DNA from: Coleophoma eucalyptorum
Lineage: Eukaryota; Ascomycota; Leotiomycetes; Helotiales; Dermateaceae
NCBI GenBank assembly: GCA_026120035.1
Contig: JALRME010000023.1
Coordinates: forward strand, 372,001-436,000
Length of the DNA stretch: 64,000 nt
Direction: 5' to 3'
Positions 12,343 to 24,861 of this stretch are shown in pieces; position 1 is the first letter of the stretch, and the number at the start of each line of letters is the position of its first letter. The position numbers were made by a program, and so were the translations under genes. The notes below the pieces were generated by a model that was not told where the DNA came from, ran no database searches, and saw only the letters and a program-made list of their open reading frames with translations.

Positions 12343-14294
12343 TGGAAGGAATCGATTGTCCGCCGGGGGTTGATCTCTATTTTCCCCCCCTCTGTTTTTT
12401 TTTTCTCCTTGCGACTCTGGTTCATTCAGCTTTGACAGCTCGCGGTGGAGATCAGGTCACTGCGCTGGCTATGTCTGATTGCCCGCCCATCTGGAGGACT
12501 TTCTCCTTTCATGGTGTCTGCTATTTCTGATTGCCCATCTAGAAGGGAGGCCTCTCTCCTTTTCTCCCTTCTGAGCTTGGCGCTGCTCTGTCGTGCGCTA
12601 GACCAGGCGGTGAAGTAAATCAATCGATCGTCTCGTGTCTCATCTCCTATTGAGTTCTTTGCATGTGTTCAAGTTCCAGCTAAGTCTCCTAGATTCATGC
12701 AGGGTCCTTACTCCAGACACTACATTGTCGCCTCCATTCGAGAAAGTTGCCTGTTGGAGCATAGATCGGCTTCTTGACTCAAGTCCTCCGTTGCGCGCGC
12801 TCTCATGGCTTCAGGCTATGCAGTTTGCAGAAGCGACGTGTGGAAGGAAAAAGAGAGCCAGGCGGGCTGGATGGATGGATGGATGACTCCGATGCCATTT
12901 CCGATTCGCGTTGCGTGCCCGTAGTTTTCTTGCCTGGGTCTGGGTTGCGCTTCGCTTCGCTTCTGGGTATGAGCCTCGCTCATCCGCGCTGGAATGCTTG
13001 CAAACTTGCAGCTTGCTTCTCTTTCCTGTATGGCTAAGGCTGCCTGCATACAAACACCGTCGACGGCGACTGGAACCCACTTATTTTGATTTTTTTTTAC
13101 CCTTCTGATCGCGATAAGGCGATTGACTTCGGGATTTATAGTAGTACGAGTCCGAGAAAAGTATAAACGATCAAACAAACAAGCAGGCATTATTATTGCA
13201 GCGCAGGTTGGTTCGTCTATCGGAACCTACGTACAGTCCAGTACGAAGATACGAAAGACTCGCTTGGATTTACGATAGCATTATGGACCATTTGAAGAAT
13301 AAAAGAAAAAGAAAGCAAAAATGCATTCAGCTCTAATTAGACATTCAGCTCCAGCATAGCCCCAAGATGACTGCTGCCCGTCCTACGGCTCAAGTCTTGG
13401 AATTCTCTTGGACGATGATAAGGTAGCTGCGTCGTTCACTCGACCTACCGAAACCCCCAAAAGGAAGCCCCCTCCCCAATATCTGACGATTAAGAAATTA
13501 ACAGACAGGGATCTCCCGCGACCTCCCATTTCGCATCCCCCATCTCAGTCAGTATGTGTACTTTGGCTGCTAAGTCTTTTTTTCCCTCATCTTTTTTGTT
13601 ATTTGGGGGGCGAGGATGGGTAAGGGAGGTTTAAGGAAGGGAGAGGTAGTGGTGACCTTACAAGCCTCGTTCAAGCATGTAGATCAAAAGGCATATTTTT
13701 CGTATCATCTTCCTTCCTTCCTTCCTTTCTTCCCCTTCCTTCCCTCCTTCGTTGGGCGGTGCACTTCTGGTTAGGACCATTTCTTATTTTTTTTTTTGGT
13801 TCTTTCTGTATTGTGTCACAATCTTCCACCCTGTCTGCAATCAGCACCCCCCCTCCTCCTTCCTCCCCCAAAGGCCACGCGCACACGGCTGGACTTGTTC
13901 GGCTGGACTTGTTGCGTGGTTTAACGGCGGCTGTGAGGGGGAGACATGCTTGCAGATGGCCGTGTGTCCACGCTATCCGTTTGTCGAAAACATCGACCAC
14001 GGGAGGAAACTTGTGAGATACTGCGTCACAGTCTGGGTGAAACCGACGGCGAAAGCCACATGTGAGATGCGGCAGCAGAAACAACTTTCCGTTTTAGACT
14101 TTGGAGACGGCGGGGAGCTGGCCGTGCCGTGGGGGAAATTCATATCACATGCTAGCGTGGTGTGACTCTTGAACGGATTCAGAAGCTCCAAATGTTTTCT
14201 CGCTCATGTACTCTCTCTACTTGCTGCTTGATATAATACATTACACAAGACCCAACCTAACCCCTCGCTACTTTCCCATTCCAAACCACCCTGC

Positions 14295-15696
14295 CTACAA
14301 GTACTTCTTGGGCTTGTTTGCCTTCCGTCGCATGTAAAGCAAGAATGCCGCGATCAGGACTCCCTGGCTACCCAGAACCACAATGGTATATGCGAAGATG
14401 CTAGGCACGCTTGAGATAACGTGTTCTTTAAGATTATCGTGGTGGTCCTCAACCACGTTCTTAATGCCCTGTGCTTGAAGCTTCAGGGTGTCATGGAGCT
14501 CACTCTTGGTCTGCTTAACATCGTAGCCGATATGATCGATCTTCTTCTCCATTCCCTGCAAGTAGTCAAATTTCTCTATCGCCTTCGACAAGAGCGAGAC
14601 CTGGTTTGAGAGTTCGGATATTCTTTGATTTTGCTTTTCTTGAAAGTCGTGGGCATCGGCTTGGGAGCGGACGATGTGCTTCATCATGGCCTGAAGACGG
14701 TTGTGGAGATCTGCGAATTGGACATCGGCTGGGATCTCGGATGCTGGAACCTCGGGTGGATCATTGTACGTCGTTGGGTTCGATTGAGCCGCGGGGGGAG
14801 TGTACTGCTTAGGAGGATCCTGCTTAGGGGGATCCTGTTTAGGAGTATCCTGAATCACATGTTGTGATTCATGTTCTGGTGTATGTGTTTCTGTTGAAAC
14901 AACAAGCTCGAAGACCTCGAACGAGTCTGGATTTTGAGCCGAGGCCGCAGAAATTCCAAAGTTGTATCCCGTTGGTAGCTTGACTTTGGAGGATTCGAAG
15001 CACAGCGCTCCATCTACCTCTACTCGTAAAGACGTGGTTCCATGTCTAAGATGTATTCTAGAAGATCGTCCAAGGTTGCGGAAAGCAAATTTGCAATGTC
15101 CAAATGCTAGACTGTCGACACTATGGTGCGACTTGTAATCGTGTGTACCATCATTGAGAAATCCTCGGACCATTCCACCCTATAACTGTTAGCTCAGCTC
15201 CGCTTATAGAGGGAGGCACATACTGATCCCGAATATTGATCCAAGGTCAAGACAAATCCATCAAACTTTCCAGCTGTGTATATGCTTGATGTGCCCACAG
15301 TATTCTGCCCGTCCTTCACATACCATATTTGGAGATTGCCGTCTCCATGTTCTGGTCCGCCTGCTCGAAAGTCTATGTCTGCTGTCCAATCTGAATTCTG
15401 TAGTACCTTCTCTCCCCATATTGCTCCTCTTTGGTTTCCGGGCGCTGGAGGCGTAAGAATCACTTTGTTCGAGAGGATCTCTGGCGGATTTGGATGTCCA
15501 AGAAGATGGAAGTTAGGGATTGCGCGCAGATTAGGTGAGATCCTAACAGAGTCAATAAAGCTCCCAGAATGATTGTAGAATATACTCACTTGCCATTGTG
15601 TCCAAAACTCAAGTCACTGGCAAGGTATGCTGCTTGCGCGCATGCCACCAGCGCAGCAGATGTAATAGACGACAGAGAGGACTTAATGAAAACCAT
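14295..15696 (-). CDS. emp47: L-type lectin cargo receptor (ERGIC-53/Emp47-like)
   Basis: Three exons, 15696-15590, 15542-15224 and 15179-14295, with introns of 47 and 44 nt; 436 aa. The short first exon encodes a cleavable signal peptide (about residues 1-23). The L-type lectin domain spans about 29-250, with PNFHLLGHPNPPEIL, GAIWGEK, GDGNLQIWY, DQYSGSGGMVRGFLNDGT and GYNFGISAAS. A repeated PKQDP linker follows, then a predicted coiled coil (about 320-395), one transmembrane helix near the C-terminus and the tail KPKKYL. KKYL fits the KKxx dilysine signal for COPI retrieval. In the family such proteins cycle between ER and Golgi and carry N-glycoproteins. It starts 535 bp from the divergent Alg8 gene, which makes part of the glycan such lectins depend on. 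Emp46-type and ERGIC-53-type names are not separable here. Confidence 0.88.
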
Positions 15697-16231
15697 TTTC
15701 GCAGAACTCGAAATTCAAATGTCCAATATAGCTTCAATGAGCCGGATCAACCGTATGACTGACTGCCAGAGTCGAATTGAACAGGTATACAAAGTAACTG
15801 AAGCGCAAATTAAGCCCCGGCCGTTTGTGTTTCTACCTTGTCCCACGCCTGAGGACACAGTGCGCAATGTCGGCCAAGCTCTTTATTACAACGACAGCGA
15901 TGATTAAATTGCGAATTGGTTTGCCCAAGCTGGTAATGGAGGATCCAATCTCAATCGTGAATTTGTGACTAACTACATGCGTGACAGCAATGGTTGAAGG
16001 AACAAAGGCGGCATCCATCGTGTAGTATATTGAACCCCCAGCCTCTTTGAGAGCTTCAGTACAAGGATGTAACTCTGTCCAAATGGAAATCACCATACCA
16101 GAAACACCTTAGCCTCGGCGCCTGGAATATCTAAAGACCGGTACCGCAACCTTCGAGAAGTCGCGAAGAACAACCACGACGCGTTTTATTCTCTGAAGTT
16201 CAAGAATTAATCTTGTTCTTGAAATGTCTCA
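15697..16231. promoter_or_regulatory. Shared divergent promoter region of the lectin and ALG8 genes
   Basis: These 535 bp separate two ATGs on opposite strands. Weak open frames cross it in both directions without recognisable domains. No specific regulatory site could be picked with confidence. Shared control of the two secretory-pathway genes is an inference from the layout. Confidence 0.4.
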
Positions 16232-17881
16232 ATGGCTGAGTTACATCCTTCGATAGCGCAATGCGCGGTTGTAGCCACCGCTTTCAAAGTGCTACTTTTT
16301 CCAGCATAGTAAGTTACGACCAGTACTGGTATCTAAAGGACACAAGGTTGATTAGGACAGCAAATCCACCGACTTTGAAGTCCATCGAAATTGGTTGGCA
16401 CTCACCAACAGCTTACCAACGAAAGAATGGTATTACGAAAGGACATCAGAATGGACGCTGGATTATCCCCCCTTCTTCGCATACTTCGAATGGACTATGT
16501 CGCAGTTTGCCAGGCTGGCAGATCCGGAGATGCTTAAGGTGTATAACTTGGAGTACAACAGCTGGCAGACCATATACTTTCAGAGAGCTACAGTGATACT
16601 CACAGAGCTTGTGTTAGTATATGCACTTCATCTGTAAGTGGTATCATAGCTTCATTGAAGTGATACTGAAATTGTAAAGCTTCATCAAATCTGCCCCACC
16701 TTCTCTCAAGAGACCCTCCCACGCCGCCGCCTTGTCGATTCTGCTTTCCCCAGGACTGTTGATTATCGACCACATTCACTTCCAGTATAATGGATTCTTG
16801 TATGGTCTTCTTATCTTGTCTCTGGTTTTAGCGAGGAAGAAGTCTACTACTCTAGTGAGCGGACTTTTGTTCGCGGCTCTATTGTGCTTGAAGCATATCT
16901 ACCTCTATCTTGCCCCAGCATACTTCGTCTTCCTCTTGCGAGCCTACTGCCTAGGACCAAAGTCAATCTTTCATATACAATTTCTTAATGCGATAAAGCT
17001 CGGAACTGGTATTATTGTAGTATTTGGTGCTGCTTTTGGGCCATTTGCATACTGGCAGCAAATACCTCAACTACTGAGTCGCCTTTTCCCCTTTTCTAGA
17101 GGACTTTGCCATGCTTACTGGGCGCCGAATGTATGGGCAATGTATTCGTTCACTGACCGTGTATTGATTTATCGTAAGCATGTCTCCATCAAATAGGTCT
17201 TCAAGTCTGACAATCATAGTTGCACCACGCTTTGGTCTTCCAGTGAATCAAGAAGCCATCAATAGTGTTACTCGGGGCCTAGTCGGAGATACTTCATTTG
17301 CAGTTCTCCCTGAAATCACTGCCAGGATGACCTTCATTTCGACTCTGTTTTTTCAGATTATTCCTTTGATCAAGTTATTCTTTGATCCAACCTGGGAGAC
17401 ATTCATTGGTTCTGTCACTCTCTGTGGATACGCATCTTTCCTATTTGGTTGGCATGTCCATGAAAAGGCGATACTGCTGGTTATCATCCCATTCTCTCTC
17501 ATCGCATTGCGCGACCGACGCTATCTTGGAGCTTTCCGACCTCTGGCTGTCGCTGGCCATGTCTCTCTGTTTCCTTTGCTCTTTACCGCAGCAGAGTTTC
17601 CAATTAAGACCGTATACACCATCTTTTGGCTCGTAATGTTCTTACTTGCATTCGACCGCTTAGCACCTGCAAGCACAAGACCGAGGATTTTCCTCCTCGA
17701 TCGCTTCTCCTTTCTGTACATTGCTGTCAGCATTCCCCTCATTGTATACTGCTCGCTGCTACATCGGATGATATTTGGCAAGTCGATGGAATTTTTGCCG
17801 CTTATGTTTATGAGCTCTTACGCTGCTGTAGGTGTTGTTGGTAGTTGGGTAGGATTTCTGGTTGTGTATTTTACCTCCTGA
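16232..17881 (+). CDS. alg8: Alg8, dolichyl-P-Glc:Glc1Man9GlcNAc2-PP-dolichol alpha-1,3-glucosyltransferase
   Basis: Four exons, 16232-16308, 16361-16633, 16680-17173 and 17220-17881, with introns of 52, 46 and 46 nt; 501 aa. The enzyme adds the second glucose to the lipid-linked oligosaccharide on the lumenal side of the ER, before transfer to protein. Family signatures of the ALG6/ALG8 group are clear: [10 protein letters not shown] after the first membrane segment, [42 protein letters not shown] and [13 protein letters not shown]. Many hydrophobic segments fit the usual polytopic membrane protein. The [10 protein letters not shown] and [15 protein letters not shown] segments fit Alg8 better than Alg6. 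All three introns preserve the frame, and the motifs at each junction are continuous. The head-to-head lectin gene suggests a shared secretory-pathway role. Confidence 0.93.
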
Positions 17882-19448
17882 GAGACTGTTTTGATACCAC
17901 TTGAACGTAGAAAAAGGAGCTGATATGTATTCCGATCAAATTTCTTTGATCGCTTTCCTAAGGGTCTCGAAATCTCGCGCTAGGAAACTTCGTCGAAAGA
18001 AAATTCGAAAATTGACCTCTACTCACTTAGCTCGTCGCTTGTTCGCGAGCATTAATTATTGGCATTATGCCCTGTATAAGTGATTGAGAAGACTGAATCG
18101 AGGTCTTGAGAACTCTGGATACTCTCGTGTCGTGGAGAGTTTTTTTGGTTGACTATCCAGAGAAGTGGAGGTACCGTGAGCGTACCACCAAGTCTCCAAG
18201 AGCAGAGGAGGTGAATAAATAAATGAAGCGAGCAGAAACCTCACCAGTAACACAGGGCTGTCAAAAGGCAAAGGAAAGTAAGATTTGAGCGATGTCTGGC
18301 TTAAGTGAAATGGACCAAGGACAAATGCCATAATCGCAAGCTCCCCAATGCGAAATACATTCATGCCGGAGCTCCGGGTACCTCGTCATACAAGTAGCAG
18401 CTAGAGAGCGAGGAAGAGATGTACCCCTGAAATAGAAACGAGGCCAATTGCCGAGCAGATGAACCAGGATCGATCCACTTCGGCCTTTTTCGCTGCATGC
18501 CTCTCCAAGCAGACCACCTCTATTGACATGCAACTTGAACTTTCATGGGCTTACAACCAGAAGTTGACCGGGGCTATGGATGCGTGTGAAGTCAGTTTAT
18601 GACTACACGTGAGCGGATAGACTAGACTTGATGGGGCTAGCAAGCGAGATGGATAAGGTCCGCTTCCCTCGAGTAACGGTGGGAGAGCGATGGGTTTTCA
18701 TGCTCGGCCAACTCTTGCCTTTCGAGAGCTTGGATCTCTATGATCTAGCAGCCAACGTCCAAGTATATCGTATGAATTGCCTCTACTATTCTTTAATACC
18801 TCTTTCGGCCCTGAGGAGCCGCACTTAGTGGCCCCGACTGGAAACAACAAGGCTGACATGTAGGAATTAATTTTGAGAAAGCTCCAAAGTGCCGATCTTA
18901 GATCGGATCAGCTTTCGTGAAGCTTGGTAGTCTTTTATGTGATTCTAGGCATCTAACCCGTTCTTTATTTGTCCTTTATAGCTTAAAACAACGTGGAGTT
19001 ACATCATTTAGTATTCCTACCAGGGAAGGCTGATGACGAGGCTCAAGTGAAATCTGCATCATATCAACTATTGATCATACCTGCTGAAAACTTTAGTAAT
19101 GGGTTCATGTATAAAATTCTGTTTCTAATCGAAAGAGGCATTTCTCAGCTTTCGAAAGAGTATAAGAAAGTTGTGCAATTAGCTCCCGCTATCACTATGG
19201 ATCTCTTTTGAAAGATAGAATAGAGAAGGGGGTAAAAGTCGCTCTCGCTTATGAGGTTAGCCTTTGAATCCACCCGACGCTACTCCTCCATTTCCTGGGA
19301 TCATTTTCTCTCTGTCCTTCACAACGCGACCTCTCTTCTACAACAAATCCTCATATTCATCGCCCGCACCCACAACGTCGTCTCGGCGGACCTATGCGCC
19401 CCTCATAACTCAGTCAGAGGACCTTGGACGCGTCGAGAACTACCATCT
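17882..19448. other. Gene-free region between alg8 and itc1
   Basis: It holds the alg8 3' UTR and the itc1 promoter and leader. Short open frames on both strands are not supported. From about 19250 the DNA becomes CT-rich, as in a leader of a highly spliced fungal gene. Confidence 0.45.
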
Positions 19449-19654
19449 GTAAGTCTCCCGGGCTCTACCACGCCTCAGTCGGCTACGCCATTGTTGCTTT
19501 CCCTCTCCCTTGGCACTCCGCCCACCTCTCAGATGCCCGCTGGGCTACGCCATATACCTATAACCTCCGCAAATCATATGAGTCGTCTGCCCCATCTCGA
19601 TGGGTGAATTAGAAGTGAATGGTCGCGTATGCTAACCTTACTTTCTATGTCCAG
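19449..19654 (+). other. Likely 5' UTR intron of itc1
   Basis: A good donor (GTAAGT at 19449), a branch-like CTAAC near 19632-19636 and a CAG acceptor ending at 19654 bound 206 nt just upstream of the itc1 start codon. It is longer than the coding introns of the window. Only RNA data could prove it. Confidence 0.45.
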
Positions 19655-19707
19655 GTTCTCCGACACGATCAAGTCTCTTCGGTGCTCGAACGACCCCAAG
19701 CGCAAAG

Positions 19708-22700
19708 ATGGTGGGAACTACAGACTTTCAGACCCTACACTACGACTCTGACTTAATATGACAGGTCCTTTTCAAACGGAAGCCCGTTCAGTACGTGAAC
19801 AGGCCGGCAATCGACAATGACGACGTGGAGGTAAGATGCACTGCAGCATATGAAATAGGAGTACTGGTTTTAAAATAAGAGACAGGTCTGGGTCATTGAG
19901 AAGACAGGAGAGATATTTGTGGAGTATGAAGCATATCTCAGTCGGTGAGTAGTTCTGCTAGAAAGAAGTACTACGTTCACTTTCTAACTGCTTGTAGCAT
20001 GGACTTTTACAAACAAGTAAAACCTATTTATATTTTCCTTGGAAGAACGTACTGATATAACTTAGCGACGATTTATTTGCCAAATCACAGGTCACTCGGG
20101 GTTAACTTTCTTTGACGCGCTTAAGAGCGAGGTAAAGTATAGGACTTTTCAGTCAGGCGCATCGCTAATCTCCTCACAGCTTGAGGGCGCGCAAGAAGTT
20201 GAATCTAGTTTTCCAGAAGCACTAAAAGGCCCTATTCTGCGCCGAGTACAATTTCAAACAATCTCTCGAATTGACACATTGGTGGACCTTGTGTACGAAG
20301 AATTCCGTTCCGACTACTACCCAGGCGAATCGGTCACCGTACATGTCGTAACTGGGGAGAGACTTACTGGCATCGTAAGGGATAAGACGCGATTCGGAGC
20401 AAAGATACTACCAAACGGCGATTATAGCAAGCCCTTTTCGAGATATTTTGTTAGTCTTGACAATCGACCAAGCGAGGAAGCTGTGGTGGACGACTCGCAT
20501 ATTTCACGCGATCGCAAGATCTTCACAAAACAAGTTCTTAGATCTTTTATTAAGAAGACGGTCACTCGAGAAGCATGGACCGGCGCCCCATGGCTGGTCA
20601 AGCAGGATGTTGCTGTCACGTACCATATTGATACACGCGTCCCACCGCATCTCCGATACGAAAGCAAAGCTGCCGAGAGGAAGCAACAACAGGCGCAAAA
20701 GAAATCGGGACCTGATTATGAAGGCATGGTTGGCAGTTTCCCGGGTCAAGGTGCTGCCCCATTGCCTACGCTTAAGCCTGCACCAAAGAGTCACAAGAGC
20801 AAACAGCAGCAGATTAAGCTCGCGCAGAGTAAGCAGCAGTCATCTTTGAACCTTGCTCCAGATATGCACCCAAATCCTCCTCTTCATTACTTTCCTCCCT
20901 CCTCTCAATATCAAACCCATCCTCAATTCGTATCTCACACGTTTCAAGCCAACCCGTTCCAAGGACATCAAGTCAACCCGTTCCAAACAAATGGTGGCCA
21001 CCTGCCGCCACCGCCACCGCCGCGAGGCCACCATCCTCTCCCACCCGGGCAGCATTATATGCACGGGCAAGATGTGCATTATGGGTATCCTCCGATGCAA
21101 CCACAGCAGCTACCCCCAGCTCCTCCACCACCGCCGCCGATCAAGTATCCAATCGAGGACTTGCAAGTCTCACAAAAGTCAACTCTGGTTGTACGACCAG
21201 CGATTAAATTCTTCTCTCAAGATACGCCTAGCATGTCGGAGGAGCAGGCTAACAAGATTAAGGAGGGTAATGGCATTCTAATGAAGTCTGTTGGACCACT
21301 GCTTGAATGCTGGAATACCTTCAATGTTTACTGCGAAATCCTGAAAATCGACTCCTTTACTTTCGATGACTTCGTGGAAGCCATGCAATTCTCCTCGGAA
21401 GAGGTAGATTGCGAGCTTTTTGTGGAGGCGCATTGTGCAGCCTTGAAATTACTAGTCAGCGCGGAGGCAGATGGCGGAAAGCTACAGATTACTTTACCGG
21501 AGATGGCATCTGAAAGTGATGACGAGGATTCAGACGACGATAGCAGTCCGCCTACACCAACGCCTGAACCGGAGCCGAAGCCAAAGGGTCGTGCAACTCG
21601 AAGCAGTTTGGCCAAAGCGGAAGCAGAAGCTCTTAGGCAGCAGCAAGCAGAGGCAGAAGCAGCTGCGCAGGAGCCAGAAATCAAACACCGAGCTGAAGAG
21701 ATGCAAGCAGAACAAATATGGACGGAGAAATTAGCAAAGCGTGACTTCAAGAATGGCGGTTGGCAGAGTATCATGGTAGGGTTTCTGTACCAGCTTTCCA
21801 AAAAGGAATCATTTGAGCAGTCTTGTACCCAACTTCTTGAGAAACTTGCGCCACTTAACATGCCTCCAACAGCAGAGACTGCCCGCACACAATATGGCAA
21901 GCTTGATGTTAATTTCCGGGTCCAGGCCTTAGAGCTTGTATGCCTTTTCATGCCGCAGACCAAAGCTATTCGCGGTTACATGGAGGAATGCAGCGAACAG
22001 ATGACAGGCTTTCGCAAGGAGAAGATCAAGTGGCAGCGTGAGCGGAAGGAACAGTAAGTCTTTTGAGATCGTTGCATAGAGATATACTAACGGCCCCAGT
22101 CTTGAGGCTCTTCGTCTTCTGAATGAAGAACGAAAGATTCAACTTCCAGATAACATGCCGCCTTCTCCTGTGCCAGAACCTGCAGTTCCTGCCACCAACG
22201 GCGACACTACTATGGCCGATGCTACCCCAGAAATCAAGGAATCTGAAGACGAAGTCATGGACACTGATGATGACCCGCATGTAGGGCGGTCGCTTAGACG
22301 CGCGAACGACAGAGCTGCAGAAAGACAGCGTAAAAGAGAAGCCGAGGAACTAAAGAAGGCAAAGGCCGAGGCTGCTGCAAAGCTGCCTAAGCAAACCAAG
22401 CAATTTATAAAGCTCTTGAAGGATATTGCGAAAAAGGAGGAGGAGGTGAAAGCATGCGAGAAAGAGATTGCCATTCTTGACAATGACTTGCGTGAAGCAG
22501 ATTGTCCACGAACTCGGTATCTTGGAAAGGATAGGTTTTGGAACAGGTACTATTGGTTCGAACGTAACGGCATGCCTTATGCTGGTCTTCCGGACTCGTC
22601 AACAGCTGAGGCGGAATATGCCAACGGTCGACTCTGGGTTCAAGGACCTGATGAAATGGAACGATTGGGTTATATCGATCTGGATGGCGACTGGTTGAAT

Positions 22701-23195
22701 GAATACCGTACGAAGTTTGACATGACCCCACGCCAACGGAAGGAAATGGAAGAAGGACCCACTAACGTTTTCAATGCTCGACAATGGGGATTCTATGACA
22801 CGCCAGAGGACGTAGACAAGTTGATTGCTTGGCTTGATCCCAGAGGTTTCAACGAGATTAAATTCAAGAAGGAGATTATGAATTATCGAGACAGAATTGT
22901 GGAAAGGATGGAAAAACGCAATGAATATTTGAAGAAGGCCGATGAGGAAGCCCCTCCGGAAACAGGCAAACGTATGTCAACACGAACCAAGCATCAACAA
23001 GAAGTCATGCCATACCGATGCTTGCAATGGCACAACACCATGGCCGTCCACGAGTTGGGCCACCTACACTCTGAACAGCCACGAGCTCGCAAGCCTGCAA
23101 AGAAGGCTAAAATTCCTAGTCCGGAGATCGAGGAGCGTGAGACCAGAAACGAAAGCAAGGCGAAGAAGCAGAAAGTTGGTAAAGGTGGTCGTTAA
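19708..23195 (+). CDS. itc1: Itc1-like subunit of an ISWI (ISW2/ACF-type) chromatin remodeller
   Basis: Seven coding pieces: 19708-19710, 19765-19830, 19886-19944, 19998-20016, 20066-20131, 20180-22053 and 22100-23195; 1060 aa. The first exon is just the ATG, followed by a weak donor (GTGGGA), so the protein begins MVLFKRKPV, as in known fungal Itc1. A WAC/Acf1-type DNA-binding domain covers about residues 22-130 (VWVIEKTGEIF, QITGHSGLTFFDAL). A Pro/Gln/His-rich linker spans about 215-395. A DDT-like domain lies at about 405-500, followed by an acidic run near 514-522. A WSD-type motif, TRYLGKDRFWNRYYWFE, is near residue 830. The protein would sit beside the Isw2/ISWI ATPase in the nucleus and help space nucleosomes and repress genes. 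The five tiny 5' exons are typical of old, conserved fungal genes. The C-terminus is basic. Confidence 0.9.
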
Positions 23196-23961
23196 AACTC
23201 CCAGGTGGTTTCGCAGTTGGTTCCAAAGCTCAACCATGTCCGCCTGCTCTCACATTTCCAGCAACCTATCGAATATTGGCGGATATACTTTTTTCTTATT
23301 TCTTATGCATGGTGGAGTACTGTAAGTGGGCCTTGGAGAGAGGTTCTTTTGATCGCCCCTCGTTCGCGCTTTCTGACGAGGTTTAAAATTTACGACTGGG
23401 GATAGCATCGGAGTATCAAGACAGGCGGGCTTTTTGCTTTCTTCTCCTTCTCTTGCATTGCACAGTCAGGAGTTCTTTTTCGTATATCGTTACTTGCTTC
23501 GGAGAACTTCTTTCCGCACGCAAGGAAGCAAGTGAAAGATACGAATGACGGAGTTTGTTTTCTTGTTCAGATCGTGTCAAAGAGGCCTGCATAGCGATCA
23601 TTGTTGCTTATGATGGAATTCAAAACTTTGGAGTCGGGATAGATTTACTTTTGGTGGCAGTATCGATAGCGATTAGTCGTAGATGAGCAATTGAAGTGTC
23701 GTGGTTTCTAAAGAGTATGGAAAGTGAATGGCTCTGGGCTCATTGCTAAGGTTTGATATAGTCCGCTTTGAATCAGCTAACAATAGCGTTGATTCCGAGA
23801 AATGCGATCAGCATACATCTGATGTGATCATGTCTGGCCAATCCATCCTACCTTACATGGACTGAACTTAATATTACCGCTAAAGTGTTTGCACTGCTGG
23901 CTTTCAAAAGTCTTCATTGGGTATCATTTATCGCCTATATATACATCATTTCATCCCTAAT
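23196..23961. other. Intergenic region between convergent itc1 and txl1
   Basis: 766 bp that should hold two 3' UTRs. I see no gene or repeat in it. Confidence 0.5.
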
Positions 23962-24861
23962 CTAAGCCTTAGTGCCGATGATATCTATCACCTGTACCTT
24001 CGTCATCTTATTCTCATCGCCACTCAAGTTGGCATCCACTCTAATCGTCAGACTCTTCACATTCTTGAATTTGGACGCCTTCAGTTTCAACTCCGCACAC
24101 CCATTCACATACTCGTCCGAGAAGACATTGAAACTCTGCGTATTCTCCGCCTTGCCCAAGCTCTCCATCGTCAAATCATGGCTCTCGATCCCCTCCGGCG
24201 ACTTCGTGATCCGCACTGGAACATTCGTCCCGATCTGCACCCGCGACGGCGCATTCGCCATCGAGTCTCCCGCAACCGTGATCTTGAGCACGCTCGGCGT
24301 CACTGCTGTCGTGAAGGGTAGATGCATAAGCACCTTTGCACCCCCGGCCGATGCGACAGCATATCCAGCGGGCGGCGGGCTCGCGATATTCCGGACGGAG
24401 CTCAAATTCGAAGCTCCGACAAGTCTTCCGTTGGTGACATCGATCAAGGATCTCAAACTTGCAGGTGACGCGTTCGCCGTCGTGCTCGCACCCGCCGCAC
24501 CCGTCGTCTTCGGCGCACTTCCACTCGCGGCCTCCTTCTTCGCTGCTGCGGTGTAGTAGCCGATCTTCGTCGTGAGTTGGTTTGGATCCGCGCCCTTTAC
24601 TTCGTCGATCTTCTTTCCTTCCTTGAAGAACTGGAAGGTCGGCATCGCTGTGATGCCGCATGCTTGCGCAACATCCTTGGCCTTGTCGACGTCGACCTTG
24701 GCGAATACGATCGAAGGGGTGTCGAGGTGCTGCTTGGAAAGGCGTTCAAAGGCTGGTGAGATGGCTTTGCAGGGCCCGCACCAGGTTGCGTAGAAGTCGA
24801 TGATCAGGAGCTGTCCGGATTTGAGGGCGTTGAACGCCGAGAGAGATTTGATTTCTTGCAT
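23962..24861 (-). CDS. txl1: Thioredoxin-PITH domain protein (Txl1/TXNL1-like)
   Basis: Single exon, 299 aa from the ATG at 24861. The N-terminal thioredoxin fold carries the active site WCGPC (27-31), then AKVDVDKAKDVAQACGITAMPTF with the usual cis-proline after Met. A Ser/Ala/Thr-rich linker (about 108-128) leads to the C-terminal PITH domain (about 130-299), with the segments SLIDVTNGRLVGAS, GGAKVLMHLPF and IRVDANLSGDENKMTKVQVI. In human and fission yeast the family associates with the 26S proteasome and reduces disulfides there. The frame runs upstream for 61 more codons without a family match, so I place the start at MQEIKSL. Reading frame and domain lengths are complete. Confidence 0.92.
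   Translation of the reverse strand: MQEIKSLSAFNALKSGQLLIIDFYATWCGPCKAISPAFERLSKQHLDTPSIVFAKVDVDKAKDVAQACGITAMPTFQFFKEGKKIDEVKGADPNQLTTKIGYYTAAAKKEAASGSAPKTTGAAGASTTANASPASLRSLIDVTNGRLVGASNLSSVRNIASPPPAGYAVASAGGAKVLMHLPFTTAVTPSVLKITVAGDSMANAPSRVQIGTNVPVRITKSPEGIESHDLTMESLGKAENTQSFNVFSDEYVNGCAELKLKASKFKNVKSLTIRVDANLSGDENKMTKVQVIDIIGTKA

Larger units (their letters stand above)
11178..14294. other. 3.1 kb gene-free region upstream of the desaturase gene
   Basis: Probably the promoter and leader of the desaturase gene on its left side and the 3' UTR of the lectin gene on its right. It holds an AGATC pentamer repeat (11888-11907), an 8 bp perfect hairpin (12324-12342), a GGAT repeat near 12871-12887 and a CCTT-rich stretch near 13709-13750. 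No open frame shows a domain or convincing codon use. Confidence 0.45.
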
